Shown in pieces: positions 1-8,794 of a stretch of 52,530 bases of DNA. The notes beneath the pieces are model-generated. The model saw only the letters and a program-made list of their open reading frames with translations, had not been told where the DNA came from and searched no databases. The stretch covers positions 1 to 52,530 of the forward strand of contig JADJYK010000020.1 in the NCBI GenBank assembly GCA_016719815.1, written 5' to 3'. The DNA comes from Chitinophagaceae bacterium (lineage in GTDB: Bacteria; Bacteroidota; Bacteroidia; Chitinophagales; Chitinophagaceae). The stretch's first letter is position 1, and each line of letters opens with the position of its first letter. The position numbers were made by a program, and so were the translations under genes.

Positions 1-301
1 TTTTAACGGCTGAAACTCATTGGCTTGGCCCCAAAAGAAAAACAGCCGACAAACTCCAGAATTTCATACAAGTGGAATTGAAAGCCATGGCGATGGAAGA
101 CAACCTATGGCAATCAAGTATTTTCTTACTGCCATCTTGTTTGTGTTATTTGATGTGGAGGTTATTTTCTTTTATCCTTATGCAGTGAACTTTAAGGGTT
201 TGGGATGGCCGGGTTTTTGGGCGGTGGTGATGTTTATTGCATTTTTCCTTAGCGGATTCATATATATTATTAAGAAAGGTGCGTTGAAGTGGGAAGATTA
301 A
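1..301 (+). CDS. nuoA: NADH-quinone oxidoreductase subunit A, 5' partial, frameshifted
   Basis: Small membrane subunit of respiratory complex I. The visible C-terminal part has the family signature SGIESHGDGRQPMAIKYF followed by two hydrophobic helices (about 120-180 and 210-270) and an acidic end. The conserved upstream stretch LGPKRKTADKLQNF is read in a different frame at 24-65, and the two frames meet at about 66-70, where one base seems to be missing. The start codon lies outside the window. nuoB follows after 95 bases with the same orientation. Identification is firm; the frameshift is probably a sequencing error. Confidence 0.93.
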
Positions 302-396
302 GAAATGAATATTGGTTATTAAAAATTGAAGATTGAGTGAACTTTGAATTTTAGTTGGTGTTAAATTATAAATCTTCAATCAAAATCTGAAATAGA

Positions 397-975
397 ATGT
401 CACGTCCGGTATCATACAATATTATCCAAAAACCTCTTGAGGCTGACATCAGCATGGTTGAAATGCCTGATGGCCACATGGGTGAAGCTTTTTACCACTT
501 CCTAGATAAGTAATGGTCTCGCCCGTAAAAACTCACTATGGCCAAAGGCTTTTGCCACTCCTGCTGCGGTATTGAGTTTATGGGAACGATGGGCTCTCAT
601 TACGATCTGGGACGATTTGGAGCTGAAAGAGTTGGTTTTTCGCCCCGACAGTGTGATTTGATGATGGTGATGGGTACCATTGCTAAGAAGATGGGACCCG
701 TTGTAAAACAGGTTTATCTCCAAATGGCAGAGCCTCGTTGGGTAATGGCTGTGGGTGCTTGTGCCAGCAGCGGGGGGATATTTGATACATACAGTGTGTT
801 GCAGGGAATTGATCAGGTAATACCTGTAGATGTGTATGTGCCGGGGTGTCCACCCAGACCAGAGGCAATAATTGATGGCTTGCTCCGCATCCAGGATTTG
901 GTTGGAAAAGAAAGCCTGAGAAGAAGGGAGGGGGAACACTATAAAGCATTGTTGGAAAGTTATGGAATACAATAG
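397..975 (+). CDS. nuoB: NADH-quinone oxidoreductase subunit B, frameshifted
   Basis: Carries iron-sulfur cluster N2, the last electron carrier before quinone. The ATG at 397 opens MSRPVSYNIIQKPLEAD, which hits a stop at 511-513. The rest is read in another frame with SCCGIEF (tandem cysteine ligands), VGACASSGG and VPGCPPRPEA, so all four cluster cysteines are present. Adding one base near 511, one near 520 and one near 556 restores the family sequence LARKNSLWPKAFATSCCGIEF and a protein of about 193 residues, the normal length. All three sites look like undercounted short runs of G or T, so the gene is probably intact in the organism. Confidence 0.95.
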
Positions 976-1010
976 GCAAATATGCCAATTGAAAATTTGA
1001 AAATGTGTAA

Positions 1011-1517
1011 ATGCCATTAACAAACGAAACGATAAAAGCAAGGGTAACAGAAAAGTTTGGTGAACAGCTAACCGGTTTTGAAGAGCCTTATGGTATGCTC
1101 ACCTTTGAAGCACCCAAAGAAATGAACCTTAAGGTGCTGAATTTTCTGTATGATGATGAAGAATTGAAATTTCGGTTTCTCACCGATATTACAGGGGTTC
1201 ATTATCCGGACAAACCAGGCAGGGAACTGGTTGTAGTTTATCATTTGCACAACATGGTTGATAATGTTCGAATTCGCTTAAAAGTGTTCACAAATATTAA
1301 CCAACCGGATATATATACAGTAACCGGACTGTTTTCTGCAGCTAACTGGATGGAACGAGAAACCTACGATTTTCTGGGGGTGAATTTTGTGGGCCATCCA
1401 AACCTGAAACGAATATTGAACGTGGAAGAAATGGATTACCACCCGTTGAGGAAAGAATTTCCGCTGGAAGATCAGACAAGAATTGATAAAGATGATGAAA
1501 TGTTTGGAAGAGGATAA
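1011..1517 (+). CDS. nuoC: NADH-quinone oxidoreductase subunit C
   Basis: Peripheral-arm subunit of complex I (30 kDa family), 168 residues and uninterrupted. The signature near residues 115-150 is visible: WMERETYDFLGVNFVGHPNL followed by HPLRKEFPLEDQ. It is a separate gene from nuoD; some bacteria have a nuoCD fusion. Intergenic distances are 35 bases to nuoB and 11 bases to nuoD, consistent with one transcript. Confidence 0.96.
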   Translation: MPLTNETIKARVTEKFGEQLTGFEEPYGMLTFEAPKEMNLKVLNFLYDDEELKFRFLTDITGVHYPDKPGRELVVVYHLHNMVDNVRIRLKVFTNINQPDIYTVTGLFSAANWMERETYDFLGVNFVGHPNLKRILNVEEMDYHPLRKEFPLEDQTRIDKDDEMFGRG

Positions 1518-1528
1518 TCAACAATAAA

Positions 1529-2752
1529 ATGTCAGAGCACAACATAAAATTACCAGAAGGTAGTATTGAGAAAACCACCACTACGCTTAACCTGGGGCCA
1601 ACACATCCGGCCACACACGGCGTAATGCAGAATATTCTTGAGCTGGATGGTGAGAGGATTGTATCTACAGAACAAACCATAGGTTACATTCACAGGGCTT
1701 TTGAAAAACTGGCCGAACGCAGACCACTGGCGCAAATTACCACACTTACCGACAGGTTGAATTACGTTTCGTCACCGCTTAATAATATGGGATGGCACCT
1801 TACCTGCGAGAAGTTGCTGGGTATAAAGACACCTAAGAGGGTTGACTACCTTCGTGTAATTGTAATGGAGTTGGCAAGAATTTCCGACCATCTTATCTGT
1901 AATTCCATTGCTGGTGTGGATGCCGGGGCATATACAGGCTTCCTCTATGTTATGCAATACAGGGAGTTGATATACGAAATCTATGAAGAAGTGTGCGGTG
2001 CCAGGATTACAACAAATATCGGCCGTATCGGTGGGTTTGAAAGAAATTTCAATGATATTGCTTTTCAGAAACTGGAAAAATTTCTGAAAGAATATCCACG
2101 GGTACTGAAAGAATTTGAAAACCTTTTTCAGCGAAACCGCATTTTCATGGACCGCACAAAAAATACAGGGGCCATCAGTGCAGAAAGGGCTTTGAATTAT
2201 GGTTTTACAGGGCCAAACCTGAGAGCTGCAGGCATTGATTATGATGTGAGGGTACATACTCCTTACAGCAGTTATGAAGATTTTGATTTTAATATTCCTG
2301 TAGGTACTACAGGCGACAATTACGACCGCTTTTTAGTACGCAATCAGGAAATGTGGCAAAGTCTCCGCATCCTGGAACAGGCATACCAGAAAGTACAAGA
2401 GTTTAAAGGTTCCGAAGCGGAAGTGTATCATGCTGATGTACCAGAATATTATTTGCCTCCCAAAGCCGATGTATATACGAAGATGGAAGCGCTGATTTAC
2501 CATTTTAAAATAATAATGGGGGAAACTGAAATTCCGGCGGGTGAGGTATATAATTCAATTGAAGCGGCAAATGGTGAGTTAGGGTTTTATTTTATTAGTG
2601 ATGGAGGAAGAACGCCGTATCGCTTGCATTTCCGCAGGCCCTGCTTTGTGTATTACCAGGCGTATGAAGAGTTGATAAAGGGCGGAATGCTAAGTGATGC
2701 CATTATGACGATGAGCTGCCTGAATTTGATTGCCGGAGAATTAGATGCATAA
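1529..2752 (+). CDS. nuoD: NADH-quinone oxidoreductase subunit D
   Basis: The 49 kDa subunit that forms the quinone-binding cavity with NuoB and NuoH. At 407 residues it is full length and unbroken. Visible family features are NLGPTHPATHGVMQ near residue 22, GYIHRAFEKLAERRP, the RIGGFERNFND segment and the C-terminal HFRRPCFVYYQAY. The last residues, NLIAGELDA, differ slightly from the common VFGEVDR-type ending. It is followed by a hairpin repeat before nuoE. Confidence 0.97.
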   Translation: MSEHNIKLPEGSIEKTTTTLNLGPTHPATHGVMQNILELDGERIVSTEQTIGYIHRAFEKLAERRPLAQITTLTDRLNYVSSPLNNMGWHLTCEKLLGIKTPKRVDYLRVIVMELARISDHLICNSIAGVDAGAYTGFLYVMQYRELIYEIYEEVCGARITTNIGRIGGFERNFNDIAFQKLEKFLKEYPRVLKEFENLFQRNRIFMDRTKNTGAISAERALNYGFTGPNLRAAGIDYDVRVHTPYSSYEDFDFNIPVGTTGDNYDRFLVRNQEMWQSLRILEQAYQKVQEFKGSEAEVYHADVPEYYLPPKADVYTKMEALIYHFKIIMGETEIPAGEVYNSIEAANGELGFYFISDGGRTPYRLHFRRPCFVYYQAYEELIKGGMLSDAIMTMSCLNLIAGELDA

Positions 2753-2758
2753 TGATTT

Positions 2759-2797
2759 TCACCCTATCCCGATAGTTATCGGGTTGTCGAAGGGTGA
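2759..2797. repeat. Nested hairpin between nuoD and nuoE
   Basis: The 61-base nuoD-nuoE gap holds two nested inverted repeats. The outer arms are TCACCCT (2759-2765) and AGGGTGA (2791-2797); the inner arms are CCCGATA (2768-2774) and TATCGGG (2777-2783) with a two-base loop. The inner palindrome resembles short intergenic palindromes common in Bacteroidota genomes (from memory, not searched). There is no T-run, so a simple terminator is unlikely; an RNA-stabilising hairpin or a REP-like insertion fits better. Confidence 0.6.
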
Positions 2798-2813
2798 TTA
2801 AAAGAATAGTAAA

Positions 2814-3316
2814 ATGAGTTTGAGTTTTTCAGACGATATGTTAAAAGAAGTACAACGCATTGTTGAAAGCTATCCGCAGGGAAAGCAGAAAAGTGCATTG
2901 ATACCCGTATTACACATAGCGCAGCAGGAGTTTGGCGGCTGGCTAAGCACAGAAACTATGGATTATGTGGCAACATTACTCGGCCTGAAACCTATTGAGG
3001 TATATGAGGTGGCTACTTTTTATAGTATGTTCAACTTAAAACCGGTTGGTAAGTATATGTTTGAGATATGCCAGACAGGCCCCTGTATGCTGAACGGCAG
3101 TGACGAGATAGTGGCATATATTTATGAAAAGCTCGGGATAAAACCCGGCGAAACAACAACAGACGGAATGTTTACCCTGAAAACAGTGGAATGCCTAGGC
3201 GCCTGTGGTTATGCACCCATGATGCAGCAAGGAAAACACTACAGGGAGCATTTAACAAAAGAAAAAATCGATACGATAGTGGATGAGTGCTGGGGAATGC
3301 TGTACAAAATAATTAA
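2814..3316 (+). CDS. nuoE: NADH-quinone oxidoreductase subunit E (3' end uncertain)
   Basis: The 24 kDa [2Fe-2S] thioredoxin-like subunit of the NADH-oxidising module. Cluster ligands are visible in CQTGPCMLNG and in ECLGACGYAPMM. The family ends shortly after KHYREHLTKEKIDTIVDEC. Here the frame runs on without a stop into the nuoF start, which would make a false 201-residue protein. A base is probably wrong near 3290; the natural stop would then be the TAA at 3310-3312 or at 3314-3316. The end given is an estimate. Confidence 0.93.
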
Positions 3317-3350
3317 GAATAAAATTTTTCCTTTAGGGGATAGGGGGTAT

Positions 3351-4706
3351 ATGGGACGTAAACTTTTATTAGAAAAACTCACATTGAAGGCATCAGGTTC
3401 TATGAGTGTACCGCCGTGAAGGTGGTTATCGAAGTGTGGAGAAGGCATTAAAATCGATGAGCCCTGACCAGGTTACTGGAGGAAGTGAAAAAGAGCGGAC
3501 TCCGCGGTCTGGTGGTGCTGGGTTTCCTGCCGGTATGAAATGGAGTTTTTTGGCAAAACCGGAAGGAGTGCCCGCTACCTGGTGGTAAATGCCGATGAAT
3601 CAGAACCGGGAACATTTAAAGACAGGTATTTGATGGAGTTCATTCCTCACCTTTTGATAGAAGGAATGATTACAGCTTCGTATGCATTGGGTTCTAAATG
3701 TTCCTACATTTATATTCGCGGAGAGTATGCATGGATTGTGGATATACTTGAGCAGGCCATTGCCGAAGCAAAAAATAATGGCTGGCTGGGCAAGAACATA
3801 TTAGGTACTGGTTACGATCTTGAAATTTATGTACAACGTGGAGCCGGAGCTTATATCTGTGGTGAAGAAACAGCCTTACTCGAATCGCTGGAAGGCAAAA
3901 GAGGCAACCCAAGAATAAAACCTCCGTTCCCTGCCGTAAGAGGTTTGTGGGATTGTCCTACAGTAGTTAACAATGTAGAAACAATTGCAGCAGTGGTTCC
4001 CATCATTAATGAGGGTGGAGAGGAATATGCCAAAATTGGTGTGGGAAAATCTACAGGTACAAAACTTATTTCTGCTTGTGGTAATATCAAAAAACCCGGT
4101 GTTTATGAAATAGACATGACTATTTCTGTAGAAGAGTTTATTTACAGCGATGAATATTGTGGAGGTATGGCTAACGGAAGAAAATTGAAAGCTTGTATTC
4201 CGGGCGGTTCATCAGTGCCAATTTTGCCTGCTAACCTGTTGTTGAAAACAGCAAAGGGTGAAACCAGGTATATGAATTATGAAAGTCTTGCTGATGGTGG
4301 TTTTGCTACTGGCTCCATGATGGGGTCGGGCGGATTTATTGTAATAGACGATAGCCAGTGTATAGTGAGGCACACTTATACGTTAGCAAGATTTTATCGT
4401 CATGAAAGTTGTGGACAATGTTCACCATGCCGTGAGGGAACAGGCTGGATGGAAAAGATACTCTGGAATCTGGAGACGGGTAAAGGAAAGATGGGTGACA
4501 TAGATTTGTTATGGGATATACAAAGAAAAATTGAAGGAAACACAATCTGCCCACTGGGCGATGCAGCAGCATGGCCAGTGGCGGCAGCTATTCGTCATTT
4601 CCGTGATGAGTTTGAATGGCATGTTACTAACCCGGATGATGCGCAAAGAAGAAATTATGGTATTGGTCATTATGCAAATCCGATACCTGTACCGGTAACA
4701 GCGTAA
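3351..4706 (+). CDS. nuoF: NADH-quinone oxidoreductase subunit F, multiply frameshifted
   Basis: The 51 kDa NADH- and FMN-binding subunit. The ATG at 3351 starts MGRKLLLEK; the next 230 bases switch frame about five times (near 3375, 3408, 3483, 3507 and 3572), and the pieces together give YRREGGYRSVEKALKSM, GGAGFPAGMKWSFLAKP and YLVVNADESEPGTFKDR. From 3585 the frame is clean: RGAGAYICGEETALLESLEG (FMN/NADH site), then the cluster N3 cysteines SCGQCSPCREG and the later NTICPLGDAA. Corrected length is about 450 residues, normal for NuoF. The dense, mutually compensating indels point to locally poor assembly. Confidence 0.95.
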
Positions 4707-4728
4707 AGAAGAAAGAAGAAATTTTAAT

Positions 4729-5853
4729 ATGGCTGATGAAGTAAAAAAAGAAGTGCCTGCCAGGTTTAAAGTTACTATTGATAACATAACTATCGAGGTG
4801 GCTCCGGGTACTACTATTTTAAATGCTGCAAGGCAAATAGGTGGTGATGTAACTCCGCCTGCAATGTGCTATTATAGCAAACTGCAGGGCAGTGGCGGTA
4901 AATGCCGCACTTGTCTGGTGGAAGTTGAGGCAGGTTCTGCTGCAGACCCAAGACCAATGCCGAAATTAGTCGCCAGTTGCCGTACTGCTGTAATGGATGG
5001 AATGGTGTTAAAAAATATTACCAGCGAAAGAGTTCTGGACGCCAGAGCAGGAGTGGTTGAGTTTTTATTACTAAACCACCCGCTCGATTGCCCAATATGC
5101 GACCAGGCTGGCGAATGTCACCTGCAAGATCTCGGCTACGAGCATGGCAAAGAAGGTACCCGCTATGAATTCAAGAGAAGGACATTCGAAAAAGAAGATA
5201 TAGGCCCGTACATTCAGTTGCACATGACAAGGTGCATACTTTGCTATCGCTGTACTTATGTAGCCGATCAACTGACCGATAACAGGGTTCATGGAGTGCT
5301 GGAAAGACGTGACCATGCAGAAATTTCCACTTATATCTCTAAGGCAATTGACAGTGACTTTAGCGGTAACATGATTGATGTATGTCCTGTTGGTGCATTG
5401 ACCGATAAAACATTCCGGTTTAAAAACAGAGTGTGGTTTACCAAGCCTGTTGATGCTCACAGGGATTGTGAAAATCCTAAATGTTGCGGAAAAGTTACTT
5501 TATGGCAAAGAGGTGATGATGTACTTCGTGTAACTGCAAGAAAAGATCAATGGGGAGAAGTGCAAAGTTTTGATGGAAAGCCCGGCTGGATTTGCAATAC
5601 TTGTCGCTTTGATAAGAAGCATAGTAATGACTGGGTTGTTGAAGGACCAACCAAGGTTAGCCGTCATTCAGTTATTTCTCAAGGTCATTATATTGATATG
5701 CAAATGCCAAAAGAAATAATGCCGGAAGTGATGGGTGGCAGAGCGCCTAAGTTGCTGATGGATATTCAGGATATAAGTGAAGTGAACAGTGTTGATATTG
5801 GCTTATTACCCGGGCCGGCAACAAGTAAAACATTTGAAAAGAAAGAACAATAA
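4729..5853 (+). CDS. nuoG: NADH-quinone oxidoreductase subunit G, short form
   Basis: Iron-sulfur subunit that carries electrons from NuoF/E towards NuoI. It has 374 residues. An N-terminal [2Fe-2S] domain has MCYY, GKCRTCLVEV and VASCRT; then HPLDCPICDQAGEC supplies the His/Cys-ligated cluster, CILCYRC with CPVGAL supplies another, and CENPKCCG with WICNTC forms a small [4Fe-4S] domain. The frame is uninterrupted and ends with a charged tail. The large molybdopterin-oxidoreductase-like C-terminal domain of proteobacterial NuoG is absent. Short NuoG proteins of about this size are, as I recall, usual in Bacteroidota, so this is not a truncation. Confidence 0.93.
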   Translation: MADEVKKEVPARFKVTIDNITIEVAPGTTILNAARQIGGDVTPPAMCYYSKLQGSGGKCRTCLVEVEAGSAADPRPMPKLVASCRTAVMDGMVLKNITSERVLDARAGVVEFLLLNHPLDCPICDQAGECHLQDLGYEHGKEGTRYEFKRRTFEKEDIGPYIQLHMTRCILCYRCTYVADQLTDNRVHGVLERRDHAEISTYISKAIDSDFSGNMIDVCPVGALTDKTFRFKNRVWFTKPVDAHRDCENPKCCGKVTLWQRGDDVLRVTARKDQWGEVQSFDGKPGWICNTCRFDKKHSNDWVVEGPTKVSRHSVISQGHYIDMQMPKEIMPEVMGGRAPKLLMDIQDISEVNSVDIGLLPGPATSKTFEKKEQ

Positions 5854-5863
5854 AAACTGACCA

Positions 5864-6915
5864 ATGCAATTATTGGCAATTGACTTGTGGTTCATTATAG
5901 GAAAAGCAGCTTTGATACTTTGTATCATCGGTCTTTCTTTTTTTATTGCGATGTATACCACTTTAGCCGAGAGAAAAGTGGCTGGCTGGATCCAGGACAG
6001 GCATGGTCCCGACCGTGCAGGTCCGTTTGGTATTTTTCAGCCGTTGGCCGATGGGGGTAAACTTTTTTTTAAAGAAGAAATTATTCCGCTTGCTTCTAAT
6101 AAATTATTGTTTTTATTAGGGCCCGGCTTAGCAATGATAACCGCGTTGGTTACAAGTACAGTTGTTCCTTGGGCAGCGCCTTTTGTAACTGGTAGCGGAA
6201 AGGTAATTCCTATGCAGGTAGCCGACGTGGATATGGGAATTTTAATAGTTTTTGGTGTGGTAAGTGTGGGGGTGTATGGTATAATGATTGGAGGATGGGC
6301 TTCTAATAACAAGTTCTCATTAATTGCAGCTATAAGGGTGCTTCGCAAATGGTTTCTTATGAGTTGCCGATGGGATTAGCATTGATAGCGGTATTGTTTA
6401 TGACTGGTTCTTTACAGATGAGTGAAATAGTGAGAAACCAGGTTGAAAATGGATGGCACGTAATTTATCAGCCACTCGGGTTCATCATTTATTTTATTTG
6501 TGCACTGGCAGAGTGCAACAGAACACCTTTTGACCTGCCGGAAGCAGAAAATGAACTGAACTTTGGGTATCATCAGGAATACTCTTCTATGAAGCTGGGC
6601 TTTTACCTGTTTGCAGAGTATATAAATATGTTTATCAGCAGTGCAGTAATGGCCACGGTATTCTTCGGAGGGTACGATATTCCGTTTGTAAATGAAGCTG
6701 GCTGGGGTTTGAGCCCACTTTTAATGACATTTATAAGTTTCAGTGTATTGATGATTAAAATCTGTTTTTTTCTGTTTGTTTTTATTTGGATACGGTGGAC
6801 GATACCCCGTTTCCGTTACGACCAGTTAATGAATCTGGGCTGGAAGAAACTCATTCCGCTGGCGCTGCTTAATATGATTATTACAGCAGCAGTGATGTTG
6901 TGGCTGAAGAAGTAA
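5864..6915 (+). CDS. nuoH: NADH-quinone oxidoreductase subunit H, frameshifted
   Basis: Membrane subunit that joins the two arms of complex I and forms the quinone channel. The first frame has LAERKVAGWIQDRHGPDRAG and several membrane helices. It breaks near 6338, where one G seems to be missing from a G-run: restoring it gives AAIRGASQMVSYELPMGLAL, which joins smoothly to the second frame (from 6349) with CNRTPFDLPEAENELNFGYH. Corrected length is about 350 residues, as expected. Starts 10 bases after nuoG. Confidence 0.95.
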
Positions 6916-7199
6916 GTAGGTGATTGAAGAGGGGTTTAAAGGTGTAATTTACCCGGTGGGAATAAGATGTCGGTAGTTTTGGATGAAACAGGGGAAAATA
7001 GAAATGCGTTTGTAACTCTCAGTGTTTTAAGTGAGGATAAAAGAAATTAACAAAGTGCAAATGAAAAACAGGGTAGTGGTGACCGGCGAATAGAATTACA
7101 GGACGATGAGGGGTTCGCCAGTTGACGGAAGGGACAATGATAGTAGTAATGCAGATGACAAAATATATATTTGCGAATATTTAATAGCTGAAAAGCTTT
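6916..7199. other. 284-base gap inside the nuo operon, no convincing gene
   Basis: The longest gap in the operon. It holds a 27-codon open frame at 6967-7050 and, at 7061-7093, an 11-codon frame (stop included) that encodes MKNRVVVTGE, which resembles the N-terminus of beta-ketoacyl-ACP synthases, but nothing recognisable follows in any frame. A perfect TAnnTTTG promoter element lies at 7166-7173. I see no RNA gene and no strong terminator. Confidence 0.5.
7166..7173 (+). promoter_or_regulatory. Candidate internal promoter -7 box upstream of nuoI
   Basis: TATATTTG matches the Bacteroidota primary-sigma consensus TAnnTTTG exactly and lies 26 bases before the nuoI ATG, so transcription would begin near 7179. 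No good -33 TTTG is visible at the usual distance. Its position in the only long gap of the operon suggests separate transcription of nuoI-N, but an AT-rich match could be chance. Confidence 0.35.
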
Positions 7200-7739
7200 A
7201 TGCAGTTAACGAACAAGGCAAAACAAGTAGACAGAAGACCCATGACCTTTCTGGAGAGCATTTACCTCTGGAATATCATTAAGGGGATGGGTATAACCAT
7301 AAGCCACTTATTTAAAAGAAAAGCGACCATAAAGTATCCGGAACAAAAAAGACCTTTTTCCCAAGTGTTCAGGGGATTACATGTTTTAAACCGTGATGCG
7401 GAAGGGAGAGAAAATTGTACAGCCTGCGGTTTGTGTGCTGTCGCCTGTCCTGCAGAAGCAATAACAATGGAAGCTGCAGAAAGGCTTCCGGGAGAAGAGG
7501 ACCTGTACAGGGAAGAAAAATATGCAGCTAAATATGAGATAAATATGCTGCGATGCATTTTTTGTGGATTGTGCGAGGAGGCTTGCCCCAAGGATGCGAT
7601 TTATTTATCAGAAACGTTTGCGCCGGCCAATTATGGAAGGAAAGGATTTATTTATAAAAAAGAAGATTTGCTAATACCGCACCCAATAAATGAGAAAGAG
7701 GCATATGAAAAAGCATTGGGAAATAAAGCAAAACGGTAA
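7200..7739 (+). CDS. nuoI: NADH-quinone oxidoreductase subunit I
   Basis: Two-[4Fe-4S] ferredoxin-like subunit that relays electrons to NuoB. At 179 residues it is complete. Both cluster motifs are intact: CTACGLCAVACPAEA and CIFCGLCEEACPKDA, with cysteines spaced CxxCxxCxxxCP. The C-terminus ends with the common pattern of a Lys/Glu-rich tail. It lies after the longest gap in the operon and 37 bases before nuoJ. Confidence 0.96.
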   Translation: MQLTNKAKQVDRRPMTFLESIYLWNIIKGMGITISHLFKRKATIKYPEQKRPFSQVFRGLHVLNRDAEGRENCTACGLCAVACPAEAITMEAAERLPGEEDLYREEKYAAKYEINMLRCIFCGLCEEACPKDAIYLSETFAPANYGRKGFIYKKEDLLIPHPINEKEAYEKALGNKAKR

Positions 7740-7776
7740 AAAAATAATGAGGCATGCGGCTAAAAGTTTGTAGGAT

Positions 7777-8277
7777 ATGGTAATAACACAAATATTATTT
7801 TGGATACTTTCTGTGTGGGTAATTTTCAGTGCACTAATGCTGATTACCAGTAAGAACCCTATTTACAGTGTTCTTTGGCTTATTTCAACATTCTTTGCAA
7901 TCTCCGGTCATTACATAATGCTGAATGCACAATTCCTGGCAATCGTTAATATTATAGTGTACGCAGGTGCAATTATGGTATTGTTCCTCTTTGTTATTAT
8001 GCTGATGAACATGAATACAGAATCAGAGCCGCAAAAGCATAAATGGCTTAAAATGGCCGGTACGGTAGCAGGTGGCTGTTTGTTACTGGTTATTGTTGCC
8101 GCATTAAGAGATTTGGATATTAAAAAGCAGCCTGTATTAGTTAATGAGGGAGGAATTGGGCTAATTAAAAATTTAGGAAAAGAGTTATTTACAACATATG
8201 TTGTGCCCTTTGAAATAAGCAGCATTCTGTTTTTAAGTGCAATGGTTGGGGCTGTGGTAATTGGAAAAAAAGAATAA
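7777..8277 (+). CDS. nuoJ: NADH-quinone oxidoreductase subunit J
   Basis: Membrane subunit of the proton-pumping arm, 166 residues with five predicted helices. The family pattern SKNPIYSVLWLISTFFAISG is followed by YAGAIMVLFLFVIMLMNM, whose third helix carries the typical YAGAIxVLFLF signature. It sits directly upstream of nuoK, the usual order. Confidence 0.95.
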   Translation: MVITQILFWILSVWVIFSALMLITSKNPIYSVLWLISTFFAISGHYIMLNAQFLAIVNIIVYAGAIMVLFLFVIMLMNMNTESEPQKHKWLKMAGTVAGGCLLLVIVAALRDLDIKKQPVLVNEGGIGLIKNLGKELFTTYVVPFEISSILFLSAMVGAVVIGKKE

Positions 8278-8318
8278 AAAACTGTTGGCTATTAGCCAAT
8301 CGCAATTAGTTTTATAAT

Positions 8319-8654
8319 ATGCCGGTTAACTATTACATATTACTTTCGTTAGCATTGTTCAGCATTGGTATTGTAGGTGTACTGACAAGACGAAATGCGA
8401 TTATAATTTTTATGTGCATCGAACTAATGCTTAATGCAGTGAACCTGCTGCTGGTGGCGTTTTCAAAAATGCATCATTTAAAAGCAATGGCTGCTAATGC
8501 AGCAACAACGACCGGTACTGACGGCCAGTTGTTTGTTTTTTTTATAATGGTGGTGGCAGCAGCTGAAGTAAGTGTTGGCCTGGCTATCATTGTCATGATG
8601 TACAGAAATGTACACTCAGTAGATGTGAATTTTTTGAACAGACTAAAAAACTAA
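8319..8654 (+). CDS. nuoK: NADH-quinone oxidoreductase subunit K
   Basis: Small membrane subunit, 111 residues with three helices. MCIELMLNAVNLLLVAFS contains the conserved membrane glutamate of the second helix, and AAAEVSVGLAIIVMMYRN contains the second conserved glutamate; both take part in proton translocation in this family. Complete and unbroken. Confidence 0.95.
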   Translation: MPVNYYILLSLALFSIGIVGVLTRRNAIIIFMCIELMLNAVNLLLVAFSKMHHLKAMAANAATTTGTDGQLFVFFIMVVAAAEVSVGLAIIVMMYRNVHSVDVNFLNRLKN

Positions 8655-8794
8655 GTTTCCAATGACCGGAATGGTCGCTGGGTTAACAGATACGAGGTTA
8701 AAAAATTATTTGAAATAAAAGACTTCAATAAGCCCATTTTCCCGCCTTACTTGCTTGGCGCAGCAGGTTGGAAGGGTTTGGGTAGTCCGGTATT

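Noticed and set aside
502..1041. Open frame of 179 codons on the - strand over nuoB
   Set aside because: Shadow of nuoB; no family features and unlike coding use on that strand.
2814..3419. A NuoE protein of 201 residues that reads into nuoF
   Set aside because: The extra C-terminal residues are the nuoF start in the wrong context; caused by a base error near 3290.
4729..5853. nuoG as a truncated pseudogene
   Set aside because: Clean frame, all iron-sulfur ligands present, and short NuoG is expected in this phylum.
7061..7093. Start of a beta-ketoacyl-ACP synthase gene
   Set aside because: Only about nine residues fit and no other frame continues the family; chance or a tiny relic.
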